Positions 32,501 to 42,329 of a stretch of DNA of 64,000 nt are shown piece by piece. This DNA is from Lathyrus oleraceus. Lineage: Eukaryota; Streptophyta; Magnoliopsida; Fabales; Fabaceae. Position numbers and translations under genes: made by a program. The notes beneath the pieces were generated by a model. That model was not told where the DNA came from. It saw only the letters and a program-made list of their open reading frames with translations, and did not search any database. Where the stretch lies: positions 299,234,536 to 299,298,535 of the forward strand of contig NC_066581.1 of assembly GCF_024323335.1 (NCBI RefSeq), written 5' to 3'. Within the stretch, counting starts at the first letter, position 1; each line of letters starts with the position of its first letter.

Positions 32501-33832
32501 ATGGCGGAAAACCAACATCAAGTGCAATTTGGAAATATTATTTTCCGATCTGAAGATAGTAACTATCAACGGGAGCAGTTTGTTCGTTTCCAGCAACGCG
32601 GTGTCACATCTACCAGGTACCCAGATTTCAATTGCTTACAAGAATTAGGATTACATCAAGGTGTGCAATGGCTGCTTAGGTTATTCGATTTAACTTTTCT
32701 GTGCACACAAAATCACCCAACATACCCATCACTCACCTTGGAGTTTTTAAGCTCTTATTCATACACCACTCCAACCGGTGAGGACGAGTACTTAACCGGT
32801 GTCGCAAAATTCCGTATGTTCAACACTGAATACGCACTATCTCAAGAACAGTTGAGTGCAATGCTACATTTTCCTGAAGGAGACAACGTCCACCCAAGAA
32901 TCCCTCCAAACTCAGATTGGAACACGGTCGCATTCGAACTTTTTGGAAAAATATCCGGTGTGGTAACCAACAATTGGGATGCATTACTTGCTTCGCACAT
33001 ACACAACCCCACTATCCGGTATTTTATCCGTATTTTTCAAAACACCATTTTTGGAAGAGCCAACAACAGCAAAGTCAACGCGAAAGAATTATTCTTCCTA
33101 CACTGCATCTTTTTAGCAGATACAAAGGTAAACGCCGCCTCTTTCTTACTTCACCATATCCGTACCCTTTGTGCTCGAGGGAGTCAACCTTTTGTGATTG
33201 GAGGATTAATAACCACCATCGCACTCAGTTTAAATTTAGGGGACCGACTTCAGAATTTGCAATCTTTGCCACTCCTGTTTATGGATATCAGCTATTGTCG
33301 CTCCTACCGCTTAATCAAAAATAGGGTAGGCGGGAATTATTATCTTATGGTGAATAACCAAGAAATCCCAAGCGTCGTTATGCCCAACATTGCTCTCACC
33401 GATGTTACTAACCCCAATAGATTCATCTACGATTTGAATGCTCCTGAACCTACCATGCCTACACAAGCAAACCCACCCCCAGACGAGTTTGACGAAATGG
33501 AGCAAGGTGATCAAGGTCCTGAACAACATTCTGTCCCACATAATCCTTCAGATACTGTAGCTGGTCCATCCTCCCGACGTCGTCGAAAAAGAAGGCCTGC
33601 AACAAATGATGACATCATGGATACTATTGAACATCAATCCCAACGGCTTGATGCCATGCATGCGCAGAATAACGAAGTAATGCAACTGATGCCCCAGATG
33701 CAACAACAACAACAACAAGAGAGGAATGCAATAACCGACCAGAGGTTCACTGACTTACTTAACAGGTTTGATGACTTGGCAGTACGTGAACGATCACCGG
33801 GTCCGAGAACAAGAGGACGCAGGCAGAATTGA
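32501..33832 (+). CDS. ATHILA ORF-1 (env-like) protein B, 443 aa
   Basis: A second, diverged ATHILA ORF-1 paralogue. I chose ATG 32501 because it is in ideal plant context (AAAATGGCG), lies downstream of the TATA box, and the family similarity begins after it; the frame is open back to 32285, but that stretch overlaps the promoter-like block. Shared with protein A: LTLEFLSS, FRMFNTEY, HNPTIRYFIRIF, ELFFLHCIF, IGGLITTIALSLN and a NRFIYDLN segment. The C-terminal quarter differs: an acidic Pro-rich linker, a basic cluster RRRRKRR at residues 359-365 resembling a nuclear localisation signal, then a Gln-rich helical stretch (QMQQQQQQ) and a basic tail. No signal peptide or membrane segment is evident. 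There are no stops. Confidence 0.88.
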   Translation: MAENQHQVQFGNIIFRSEDSNYQREQFVRFQQRGVTSTRYPDFNCLQELGLHQGVQWLLRLFDLTFLCTQNHPTYPSLTLEFLSSYSYTTPTGEDEYLTGVAKFRMFNTEYALSQEQLSAMLHFPEGDNVHPRIPPNSDWNTVAFELFGKISGVVTNNWDALLASHIHNPTIRYFIRIFQNTIFGRANNSKVNAKELFFLHCIFLADTKVNAASFLLHHIRTLCARGSQPFVIGGLITTIALSLNLGDRLQNLQSLPLLFMDISYCRSYRLIKNRVGGNYYLMVNNQEIPSVVMPNIALTDVTNPNRFIYDLNAPEPTMPTQANPPPDEFDEMEQGDQGPEQHSVPHNPSDTVAGPSSRRRRKRRPATNDDIMDTIEHQSQRLDAMHAQNNEVMQLMPQMQQQQQQERNAITDQRFTDLLNRFDDLAVRERSPGPRTRGRRQN

Positions 33833-34430
33833 GTTTGGGTTCCACTTCTTTCCTTTTTTTCATTTTTTTTTAAACATTGGGGACAATGTTTCATTTAAGT
33901 GTAGGGGGGAAAACTTTGTTTCAGTTATGTTTATTTCCCTTTCAGTTATGTTTATTTCCCTTTCAAGTATGTTATTTCCCTTTCAATAATATTTTTTTTT
34001 TCTTAAGTCAAGTCCCTAGTGTGAAATTTTTTATTATCTATTCTCCTCAATTTTCTTGAGCCATAACAAAAATTCAACACACTCAATAAGTATAAAGGTT
34101 GCCTATTTTATAAAACTTGAGTGAAATTAAGACAAAATTATTACCGCCCCAACACTCTAAAAACCTCAGCATGTTAGATCAGCTTAAGTACCTATTATAC
34201 CAACCCCTTGAACTTTTAGTTTTATACTAACCCCGAGTAGTTTATACGAGAAGTCGGCACCATCTTAATAGCAAACTATGTGGAGAGCCGATGAATACAA
34301 GTGAATGATTCCCAAAACAACATATTAAAAATCAGGAAATGCACTAATTAAGTCAGGTGATCCTTACCCGATCATTTAATCCAAAGGTTGCGGACCCTAC
34401 AAAAACATAGTATGAACGATCCATTGTGAG

Positions 34431-34489
34431 TTGGTTCAGCGGTTTCTGGTGCTGAACTTGGTAGGGCGGACTACGGTCCGATCCCCCGC
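34431..34489 (+). ncRNA. Structured element with pol III-like A and B boxes
   Basis: TGGTTCAGCGG (34432-34442) fits the A-box consensus and GGTCCGATCCC (34475-34485) fits the B-box with one mismatch, 32 bp apart as in tRNA genes. The same sequence also folds into two hairpins: GTTCAGC/GCTGAAC (34434-34440/34451-34457), and CGGAC/GTCCG around a TACG tetraloop (34467-34480) with outer GGG/CCC pairing. A full tRNA cloverleaf is not supported: the acceptor stem does not pair. It is either tRNA-derived or a coincidental structured element. Confidence 0.4.
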
Positions 34490-34849
34490 AATTTGCAATA
34501 GACTAAATAAAGAAGTTATCCAACTTATGTACCAGAACTTCTAACTAAAAGGGGATCAGAATCGCTAACCGGTTACTCCACTATGTGCGCGAAAAGATAA
34601 AGAGCTTAATGTGATTTCGCTAGAATGAAAACGGGTGAAATAAGAGTAAAAGAACTAGGCTGAGCTATAATAGCATGACTCGAACTGGTTTGCATAAGGT
34701 GGGGTTATCTAGTGTTGTTACGGTAGTTTTCGATGTTAAGATTAAACTCAGGTTATTTCTAACGAGATTTACTTGCAACCTATTACGAATTGATGTGTGT
34801 TTGGAAATTTCATCTGGCTAATGTTTTAAATCGATTTCTACATTGTTTC

Positions 34850-34888
34850 TTGCTTGAGGACAAGCAAAAGTCTAAGTGTGGGGGAGTT
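34850..34888 (+). other. Hairpin and polypurine tract before the Athila 3' LTR
   Basis: TTGCTTG-AGGA-CAAGCAA is a perfect 7-bp stem (34850-34867), followed by AAGTCTAAGTGTGGGGGAG, whose GTGGGGGAG core is the plus-strand primer, and TT before the LTR start. This hairpin-plus-PPT arrangement is common in Athila elements. Confidence 0.8.
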
Positions 34889-37800
34889 TGATAACATGAA
34901 ACTATATCACATTTTTAGACTTGATTTAATTAAATTATATCGTTATTTGATTCAGTTTATTTTATATTATTCGATATTACTCGGTATTTTCTTATTATTT
35001 ATTTCAGGTATCATTATTTAAAGCATATGTGAAAAAGAAAGAAAAGGGGTGCAAAAAGAAGATTTTATAGGAAAAGCAGCAAGCTGAAGCACCAAAGCCC
35101 AACCCACGTTTGGAACAAAGGAAATGGCTGTCACGACTGCCACAAGGACGTGCCGAGCGCCACGTCCCAAGACCTAGTGTTACGACCGTAACACATAGTG
35201 TGACAGACGTCACACATCCCATCCTATATTTTAGGCTTTACGTGCGTAACGGAGTGGACGGCTTCCCCTAAATTTTCTCCTGCACTCGTAGACGTTTGGA
35301 ATGACACTGAAGACCCATTCTAGGAAACGGTTATTTTGAGAGGCGAATATAAATAGACCTCACAAAAGCCAATTGAAGCTCTCTCTCTTGATCTCTCTTC
35401 GCCGTGCAATTTTTCCAGCATTATTTTTCCAGCACTCTAAATTTCCAAGCAATTTATTTCCTTTTCTTTTCTAGTTTAATTTCCAAAGCATACAATTTAT
35501 TTTCTCACGATAGTTTCTACACCGGAAATTATTGTGTAATTTTACTGGATCTAACCTTACGTTAGATCATAGTATTTTTATTTCCTTGTTTTTACTTTCC
35601 TATCTGATCGAGAATTGTGAAGAACAAATCCAACCGACTTGTGTGAAGGAGAATTGCCGACCCAAAGCGCAGCGGAAATTAAAATTTCTCCTTTAGAGAT
35701 CCTTACGAATGGTCATGATCAGTGATAGAATATTTACCTCTTGTGACGATTGAAACCTTTGGTGCAGATCTCTTGTAACGATCAAAACCCTTTGATGCAG
35801 ATCCACGAAACGATCACGAATGTTGAACGATGACAACGTCTCTACTCAGTCCACACGAACGGCTTCCTTCAATCTCAGTGCTAGCTGGTACGAATGAAGG
35901 CTTTGAGTGAGAGAAAGAGAAAGAGAGAAAACGAAAATAATGCAACCGCAAATGAATGCTTCTGCACAAGGGTTCTATTTATAGAACCACTTGTGTGGGC
36001 TTCAAGCTAAAAGCCCACTTAAGTGTATTTTGGCCCATATCTTATAATATGCCCAAAATCACTTAAGCCCATGGCACCTTACCACATTTCGTATTCTACT
36101 CAAGTACAACGTACCTTACGATGTTCTATAATTCACTTAAGGGCACCGTACCTTACGGTATTCCTTAGTTACTCTATCTCTCATCAATCCGTCCTTTGTG
36201 TGTGACCCTGTAGGTTTTCGTGACGTTGGCAATTATATTAAATCACGTATTTAACATAATAAACAGTGAGCGGTATCTAGCAACACATCACTGCTACCCA
36301 AGACACGAAAATGTCAAGTGATCTGACAATTCCTTCTGTGATAATAATTATGTGTATGATTACCCTTTTGCCCTTATGTCTATATTGAACACAAGGCATA
36401 GACCGTGTCATCCTTGTCCAGTTCAATATTGGGCCCATAGACATTTATCTTGTTATGCAGGATGGGCAAATTCCATCTAGGTCACTCATGTCCCTCAGCA
36501 TGCTTTGTGGAGTACCCATCAACTGTCTTTATGGTTATCCAGTTACGGACAACGTTGGATCAGCAATAAAGCACTCGACTCTACATCTAGGATCCATAGT
36601 GGTTTCAGGTCGAAGAGTGGAATACACTATTATCACCATGAGAATAACTTATGACACTTTGCATAACGTTCTATATAGTATTCTCATAGCGGGTCAATCC
36701 GGTATAAATATTACTCTTAATATTCATACCTATGTTTAAGACTTGATAACTCTTTATCCATGATCCATGAGATGTGATCATCAGTCTACAAACATAATAG
36801 TCTTAATGCTTTAATGTTATCCCACTTCACACTAAAGCTCGACTACGGATACTTTAGGAATAATGTCCTTATGTTTAATGTGTTCTCATGATTAAGTCAC
36901 ACTTAATACATTAAACGGACTATCTATTCCAGGGACTTTATTAATCAACCATAATAAAGAGAATGCCTTTTATTATTCGATACAAGTACCAAAATGTATT
37001 GGCCTCTAGGGCTTACACCAACATTGTGGTGGAGTGTTCGGGCATCGAAGTTAGGAGATAAAATCCAGAATTCTAGTATTTTTCCAGGTTCATTAATTAA
37101 TTTATTGTTTTAATTTACATATGCTTTGTTCCCGCTATTTATATATATTGTTTGTTTGATATGACCGTATTTATGCATGATTATTGTTTGTGCATGTTTA
37201 TCATGTCTGGCTAATTAATTTAGATATCGGTATGTAAAGTAAGCGGAATAAAGGAATCAAAATTTAGTTGGTTTAAATTTATTTCAAAATATAGTCACTC
37301 TTTTTCTGGTCTCAATTTACAGAGTTAATACCAAGGTTTTTGTACGAGAGTAAAAGACATAAAGAAGTTAAAATCAATAGAACGACGGTTTGAGTTTTTA
37401 ACTGGACAGTGTAAATTGAACATTAACTTTAAATCAGGGCGAAAGCAATTTTTAAGGTAAATTAAATTCTAATCATTTTCAAAAATTATTTTTAAAAGTT
37501 AAATGTGAGGACGAGAGTTAAGCATTTAAGTTTAATCATATAATCTAAGTCAACAGAGCGAGAGTTTGAGACGAGGGTGTTTAAACGGTTAGTATTTTCT
37601 CAAAAGGAGTTTCTATAGATTCTATTATTTTCAAAGAGTGATTTTAGATTTAACGAAATAGTGAGAGCGTATGTTAAAATATAAAGTCATAGTCTAATTC
37701 AACAGAGCGAGAGTTTGAGGAAAAGACTTTTAATTAATAGTGTCTACTGAAAAGACTTATTTTAAAATTAAGAAAAGACCAACGAAGATTTGATTCCCTA

Positions 37801-38036
37801 ATTACGACGAACTACATACTGATATCCATATTATTTGATATTTTATCTAGATCCAAATTTAGTTTTACTTTCCCCCCTAATCATTAAAGTATCATCCGCC
37901 TTAGCTTTACGCAGTAACCCTAGACAAACGGTAGATCGATTCATTAAGTCCCTGTGGGATCGATATCTTTTAAAACTACGCGATTAGGCTGTGCACTTGC
38001 AGTTAGTACCCCGATAAACTCATAAAGTCGCGATCA
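34889..38036 (+). repeat. 3' LTR of the Athila element, interrupted
   Basis: Starts TGATAACATG like the 5' LTR; U3, TATA (35348) and both stem-loops (35506-35568) are present. A solo copia LTR splits it after CAACCGACTTG (35641); LTR sequence resumes with the same GTGGTGGAGTGTTCG (37025). Ends CGCGATCA. Compared with the 5' LTR it lacks a 14-bp segment near 35420 and has about 20 substitutions. Confidence 0.94.
35642..37020 (-). mobile_element. Solo LTR of a Ty1/copia element
   Basis: 1379 bp inside the Athila 3' LTR, minus strand. In its own orientation it starts TGGTGTAAGCCCTAGAGG and ends CTTCACA. It contains a TATA box on the minus strand within an 18-bp palindrome (35971-35988) and no coding sequence. 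The flanks ACTTG / ACATTG are an imperfect duplication, probably 5 bp with one added base. The internal region and second LTR are gone, as expected after LTR-LTR recombination. Copia assignment rests on the resemblance of its U3 to known plant copia LTRs. Confidence 0.8.
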
Positions 38037-38041
38037 ATAAC

Positions 38042-38111
38042 GGATCCGTTAACTAAAGATTTACTGTCCAAGACATTTGTTGGCCATGTAGAAAGGATGG
38101 GAATTATGTAA
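38042..38111 (+). pseudogene. Copia RNase H C-terminal end
   Basis: The last 23 codons of the host copia polyprotein, after the Athila insertion. The reading DPLTKDLLSKTFVGHVERMG is the classical copia C-terminus, and the stop is TAA 38109. The frame agrees with the segment ending at 22990 when the Athila element and one ATAAC are skipped. Confidence 0.9.
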
Positions 38112-38491
38112 AAATCCTTGTTAACATTATAAAATGATTGGTATATATACATATATAGTTTAATGTTCGTATTATATGACACTTGTGAATTCAATTAAGG
38201 TTATGTTTCTGTTGAGTTTTGTCATTCATATTATACATTACTATTAATATGTGATGACAAGGGTGTCTTTATAAAGACATGAAAGACACATTATTACATC
38301 CCTTAAATTTATTTGAATTAGATTGACTCGTGATGCATGGAAGGAATCAAGTTGATGAATAATTTGTGACCACCACGATCCGAACATTTCAATTCATTAA
38401 AGACAATGACTTGGTGCTTTTAATGAATGATGCACAATTATAGTATAAGAGTGAAACATCAAGTTTTCACATGAGTCAAGTGGGAGACTAT
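38112..38491 (+). other. Copia 3' non-coding region
   Basis: About 380 bp between the copia stop and the PPT; AT-rich with no ORF or repeat that I can identify. Confidence 0.6.
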
Positions 38492-38933
38492 TGGATTAAT
38501 TTATTAATAATTATGACTCATATAATTAAAAGTTTGACTAAATAAAGGATACCCTAATGGGATGATTATTTGGGCGGATGGATAATTAAGCCAACGTGTT
38601 TTATTTTGAAATTTAAAATTTAAATCTCCTTCTCTCTTCATGGATGTTGGGACATGTCTCTTGGAATGAAATGTGCCTGTTGGAGTAAGATGACTATAAA
38701 TAGAGACCTTTGTAAAAACAACAACACCTTTTCTCATTCCTTCTCATTTTCTCACAAATACACAAAAGTATCACAATCATCAAAAGATACACATAAGGAA
38801 GAAGGAAGAGAACAATCGAAAAATCGGACAAGAATCAGCGCCATGGATCCGGGTACGTTTTTACTGTTTTCATAAAAAAATTGAAATTGTGTGAAAATCA
38901 TAATTTCAAGATCCAAAACATGAAATTTTGCTA
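38492..38933 (+). repeat. 3' LTR of the host copia, probably truncated
   Basis: A purine-rich AAGTGGGAGAC precedes TATTGGATTAATTTATT, taken as the LTR start (TGTTGG expected, so one base changed). TATAAATAG lies at 38694-38702, followed by a leader with CACAAATACACAAAAG and ATGGATCCGGG. The right limit is set where sequence of the AT-rich repeat family begins. The 5' LTR is not in the window, so length cannot be checked. Confidence 0.65.
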
Positions 38934-40192
38934 ATATAAATCCTAAATCTCTATAAACAACTCTTTCATTTCCCAAAAACAGAAGGGAGTTAATTGGTTA
39001 TTACAAAAGTTATTAAAAAACCACTAAAGAATATAAAAAGTAAGTGAAATTGGTAATTGCCTCGAGCTTTTCTCCAAAATGAAACAGGAAGTACCAATAA
39101 CTTAGATTTTCCTTAGGGAGTACCAATAACTTAGATTTTCCGGAGAAGTCTTTGATTTCAAATGCTTAACTGTCTCATAAACTAAAATCAAGTACAACAA
39201 AAAAAATCATTAAAAACTAATGTATTTGGCAAAATACTTGCAAAGACAACACAAACTTAGATGATATATCCAAAACATGGAAACTTACCTTTGCAATCTT
39301 TATCTTTTGCATCTCAAATTTTTATCTCTCGTATCTCAATAGGAATGGGAAAGAACCAGATATCTTAAACATTGAAACTTCCCTTTTCAAAAGAAAAATA
39401 TGGAAACTTTCCTTTTCAAAACAAAAAGTAAAATTAAAATAAAGCAAATAAAATATAAAGCTAAATAACAAAATTATAAACATCAAAACTTTCATCTTTA
39501 TTTCTTTTTATAGAAATGAGAGAGAATTGAACATCTTACACTTTAGATATAGTATAACTCTGTTAAACCATAGATTGATTTAGTATTATTTTATATTATT
39601 AATCTTGAATAAGTCGTCCTCTTTATTATATTGCACATCTTTCATTCTATCTTATTTCTTCATCCTTTAGATAAGTAATCCCTCAGTTTTTCTCCCTTCT
39701 CTTTCATTCCCCTCTCGAAAATAACAAATGATCATTAGGAATATTATTTCAAATATATTTTATTTAAAATATGATTTAATAAAAATAAATTTCTTCTCTA
39801 TAATTATTTGTTTCAATGCATCAAATGTCTTTTGAAAAAACTCACAAACACGACAAGGATAGTGTGAAAAATACGAGTGTAATGAAAAAAAATAGAAATT
39901 ATAGTTCAATTCCAACTTAATAACACAATAACTTTCTTATAGTATAGATTCATCATCTGATATCCTTTTACAACTATCAAAATTGAATTAATCAAACATC
40001 ATATTTATAATATTCCATAAATATATTAATTTGTAAAAAAAACACTATCACCCAAGCCCAAAACCCAACAACAAAGACATTTAGTCACATATCTTTAATT
40101 ATATGTGATCTTATAGTTGTAATATTTCTAAACTCTGCAATATATATAGAGAGAAAATAATGGGAACAATTAATTTTAATGAATATATAATG

Positions 40193-40256
<64 letters not shown>

Positions 40257-40260
40257 TTTT
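38934..40260. repeat. Unclassified AT-rich repeat, copy A
   Basis: Shares ordered blocks with copies B-E: an AAAACATGGAAACTT block (39268-39530), GATTGATTTAGTATTATTTTA (about 39572), ATGATCATTAGGAATATTA (about 39730) and the block with CACTATCACCC and TTTAATTATATGTGATCTTATA (40040-40120). It ends in a (TA)n tract. A segment present in B, C and D is missing. No coding capacity and no recognisable termini. Confidence 0.6.
40195..40255. repeat. (TA)n microsatellite, about 30 repeats
   Basis: Uninterrupted AT dinucleotides directly after GAATATATAATGAA, that is, about 50 bp beyond the microsatellite site of copies C and D. Confidence 0.95.
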
Positions 40261-40689
40261 AATATATAAAAGTTAATTACCACCATAATTACTTAATTAC
40301 CCTAATTACAATCCATAATACAGCTACTTTCATGTTCCTATAAGTAATTTCGTACTAAACTCTATTTAATACTCTAACTAACTCTACCATTTTACAATTT
40401 AATAAATTTGCCTCGACAACATAAAAACTAAATCTTATCAATCTATTATTAATTGAATTTTACATAGATGTAATTTTGCAATAACACGCTGGCATATTGA
40501 ATCTTATACCGCTGTTATCTTTCCACTAACATATTTTATCCTTTCAACAAAATAATTATAGTAAATACGTACATTCTGTATACCGATCCATATCCAATCC
40601 AACACTCCGGGGAAGAAAGTTGTTGTTTCTGTTGTGCTGAAAGATTTGAAGTAATGCGCATTGTTTTCATAACTTATGTGTTTGATAAA

Positions 40690-40880
40690 TTTATAGGGTC
40701 TCCTATGATAAGAAGAAGATTGAGTATGAGGAGAAGCACGAGCCCTAGAAGTAGATAGCTCTACCTGACCAGAGGGACCAAGAGCCTTCAGAACCTACTG
40801 ACTCTTCTCTCGCCGAACGGATGCGTGCTAAGCAACCTTGCCATGCCTCAGTCTATCATGTCTATCATCCATTATGCCTG
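40690..40880 (-). pseudogene. Possible decayed ORF fragment, unrecognised
   Basis: On the minus strand an ATG near 40875 opens a reading of about 60 codons with two in-frame stops and a Ser/Arg-rich composition (SGQVELSTSRARAS), unlike the surrounding AT-rich DNA. It lies next to the palindromes at 40963-41490. I do not recognise the family; it may be a transposon protein remnant. Confidence 0.25.
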
Positions 40881-40962
40881 TAAGTTAAAGTAAGGCAAAC
40901 CATTAATGCAGGAAGATAACATACAACAAAGAAAAAATATATAAAAAATATTGTAGGAAATA

Positions 40963-41490
40963 CCGGAGATGCATCTCTGGAATCTAGAGGAAACTAAAAT
41001 GTCAATTTTTTTTGGAGATGGATCTCCGGAATTTTCTGCAACTCAAAAGTTGCGTCAATGGTGTAATGTACCACATGCAAGCTCAAAATAATTTGTTTTA
41101 ATCATCAATTTCAGCCAACAAACAACTAATACACTATGGATAAATTATCTTAAATGTGATTTCTACTCATTTCTAACTCTAATCGTTGATTTTTACTCGT
41201 TTACACCAAAACTCAAATATTTATCGAAAACTTACAAGAAATTGATATTTTTGATCAAGTTGGATGATGTTATAGATGAAGATTGATTTTTCCTTGAGCC
41301 TTGTTTAATAAAATTTAACTTGGTGTATAGAAGAAATTTCAGAGAGGTTGAAGTTGAGTTGAGTAAAATGTGATATGAGGAAGGAGAAGAGTCTGATGCG
41401 ACTTAACATCCAAAATATTTCGGAGATGCATCTCCAAATTATTTTAATGTTAACTGACCTTTTGGTGCGTCCAAAGATGCATCTCCGGAA
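40963..41490. repeat. Four copies of a GGAGATGCATCTCC palindrome
   Basis: Copies at 40963-40980, 41014-41029, 41421-41435 and 41472-41490 of the form CCGGAGATGCATCTCCGGA, each with at most two changes. The core is a 14-bp perfect palindrome. No gene is seen between them. Confidence 0.7.
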
Positions 41491-42329
41491 ACTAGGGATA
41501 TTTTCCGAAAATTTAAATATGTATTAATAATTTTATTATTTGTAATTTTATATAGAATATTGTATTTTAAAATAAAAAAATATAATATATCGTAGATAAT
41601 ATAAACTAATATTTTTTTTGTTAATAATAAAATAAATAAGATAATTTTGAAAATATTATATGAGTGATAACTTAGACGTGTGTCATGCATTTGACTTAAA
41701 TAAGTTTATCTATTTTAGATTTTTTTATACTTATAAATTTTAAAATTAGTGTGAAAAGAAAAATTTGAGTTATTCAAAATAATGGTATTGTTGTCTCATA
41801 TGACATATTTTTTATTTTATAAAATAAAGATTATTGTTGTTATCTTTTCTAATAATAATTAAAACATAAAAAAATCAATAATAATAAATGAATTTGATAA
41901 TCATTAATTTTACTATTTTAGACTAAAGCTTTATAAAATATTAGCATATAACAACCACACAACTGTTCTAATAAGGTTATGGTTAAATATAGGATTGGTT
42001 TGTTTCTTCATCAATCAATTTCACTTTTTTCACTTATCTTCTTTTAAATATGAGTTAAATATGCATCATTGGGATAGATAATCTCTTAGGTTCTTCATCC
42101 CTCGAGATATCTCTTAGGTTCTTCATCCCTTGAGATAGATAATCCCTCAGATTTTCTTTCTTTTTCTTTCTCAATCACTCATATTTTCTTTCTTTTTCTT
42201 TCTTCTTCTTCACCCCTTCAACGATTCACAATTTGACATTATAGTATCCAAATGACACATATAAAAAAGTGTGAACAAATAACTCATAGTTTCAAATAAA
42301 AACTCATTGTACATCAAAAGGAATGAGTA
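41491..42329. other. AT-rich stretch without recognised genes
   Basis: Extremely AT-rich DNA with two tandem GAGATA(GATAATCYCT)TAGGTTCTTCATCCC-like segments near 42090-42160. No ORF with protein similarity that I can recognise. Confidence 0.5.

Larger units (their letters stand above)
33833..34888 (+). other. Non-coding 3' region of the Athila element
   Basis: No ORF. It opens with a T-rich stretch, then a PPT-like AAGTGTAGGGGGGAAAA (33897-33913), then about three copies of a ~21-bp TTTCAGTTATGTTTATTTCCC repeat (33920-33985). The central part holds the structured element at 34431-34489. The end has a 7-bp hairpin (34850-34867) and the PPT. Confidence 0.7.
22991..38036 (+). mobile_element. 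Athila/Cyclops-type Ty3 LTR retrotransposon
   Basis: LTRs begin TGATAACATG and end CGCGATCA; the target duplication is ATAAC (22986-22990 and 38037-38041). The PBS TGGCGCCGTTACCGGGGA is the Athila type. Order: 5' LTR, gag-protease-RT-RNaseH-integrase in one frame, two ATHILA ORF-1 (env-like) genes, a structured 3' region, PPT, 3' LTR. The 3' LTR is lengthened by a solo copia LTR. By eye the LTRs differ at about 20 substitutions plus a 14-bp deletion over about 1.75 kb, so this insertion is roughly an order of magnitude older than the Tat one. Pol carries nonsense codons. Confidence 0.96.
4325..38933 (+). mobile_element. Ty1/copia host element split by two Ty3 insertions
   Basis: This composite feature is one copia element whose pieces lie at 4325-7480, 22062-22990 and 38037 to about 38933. 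Everything between is inserted DNA. The pieces run gag, protease, integrase, RT and RNase H in order. At both junctions the protein reading resumes in the same frame when the insert and one 5-bp duplication are skipped (GAGAG at 7476-7480/22062-22066; ATAAC at 22986-22990/38037-38041). The 5' LTR and PBS are not in the window: copia sequence starts directly after the Ogre-type LTR end at 4324. Many stops and frameshifts show it was already dead or has decayed since. Confidence 0.9.

Noticed and set aside
34431..34489. Genuine tRNA gene
   Set aside because: A and B boxes match, but the acceptor and T stems do not pair properly, so only a tRNA-like or structured element is claimed.
36455..36739. 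94-codon + strand open frame
   Set aside because: It is antisense within the solo copia LTR; no protein similarity is recognised.
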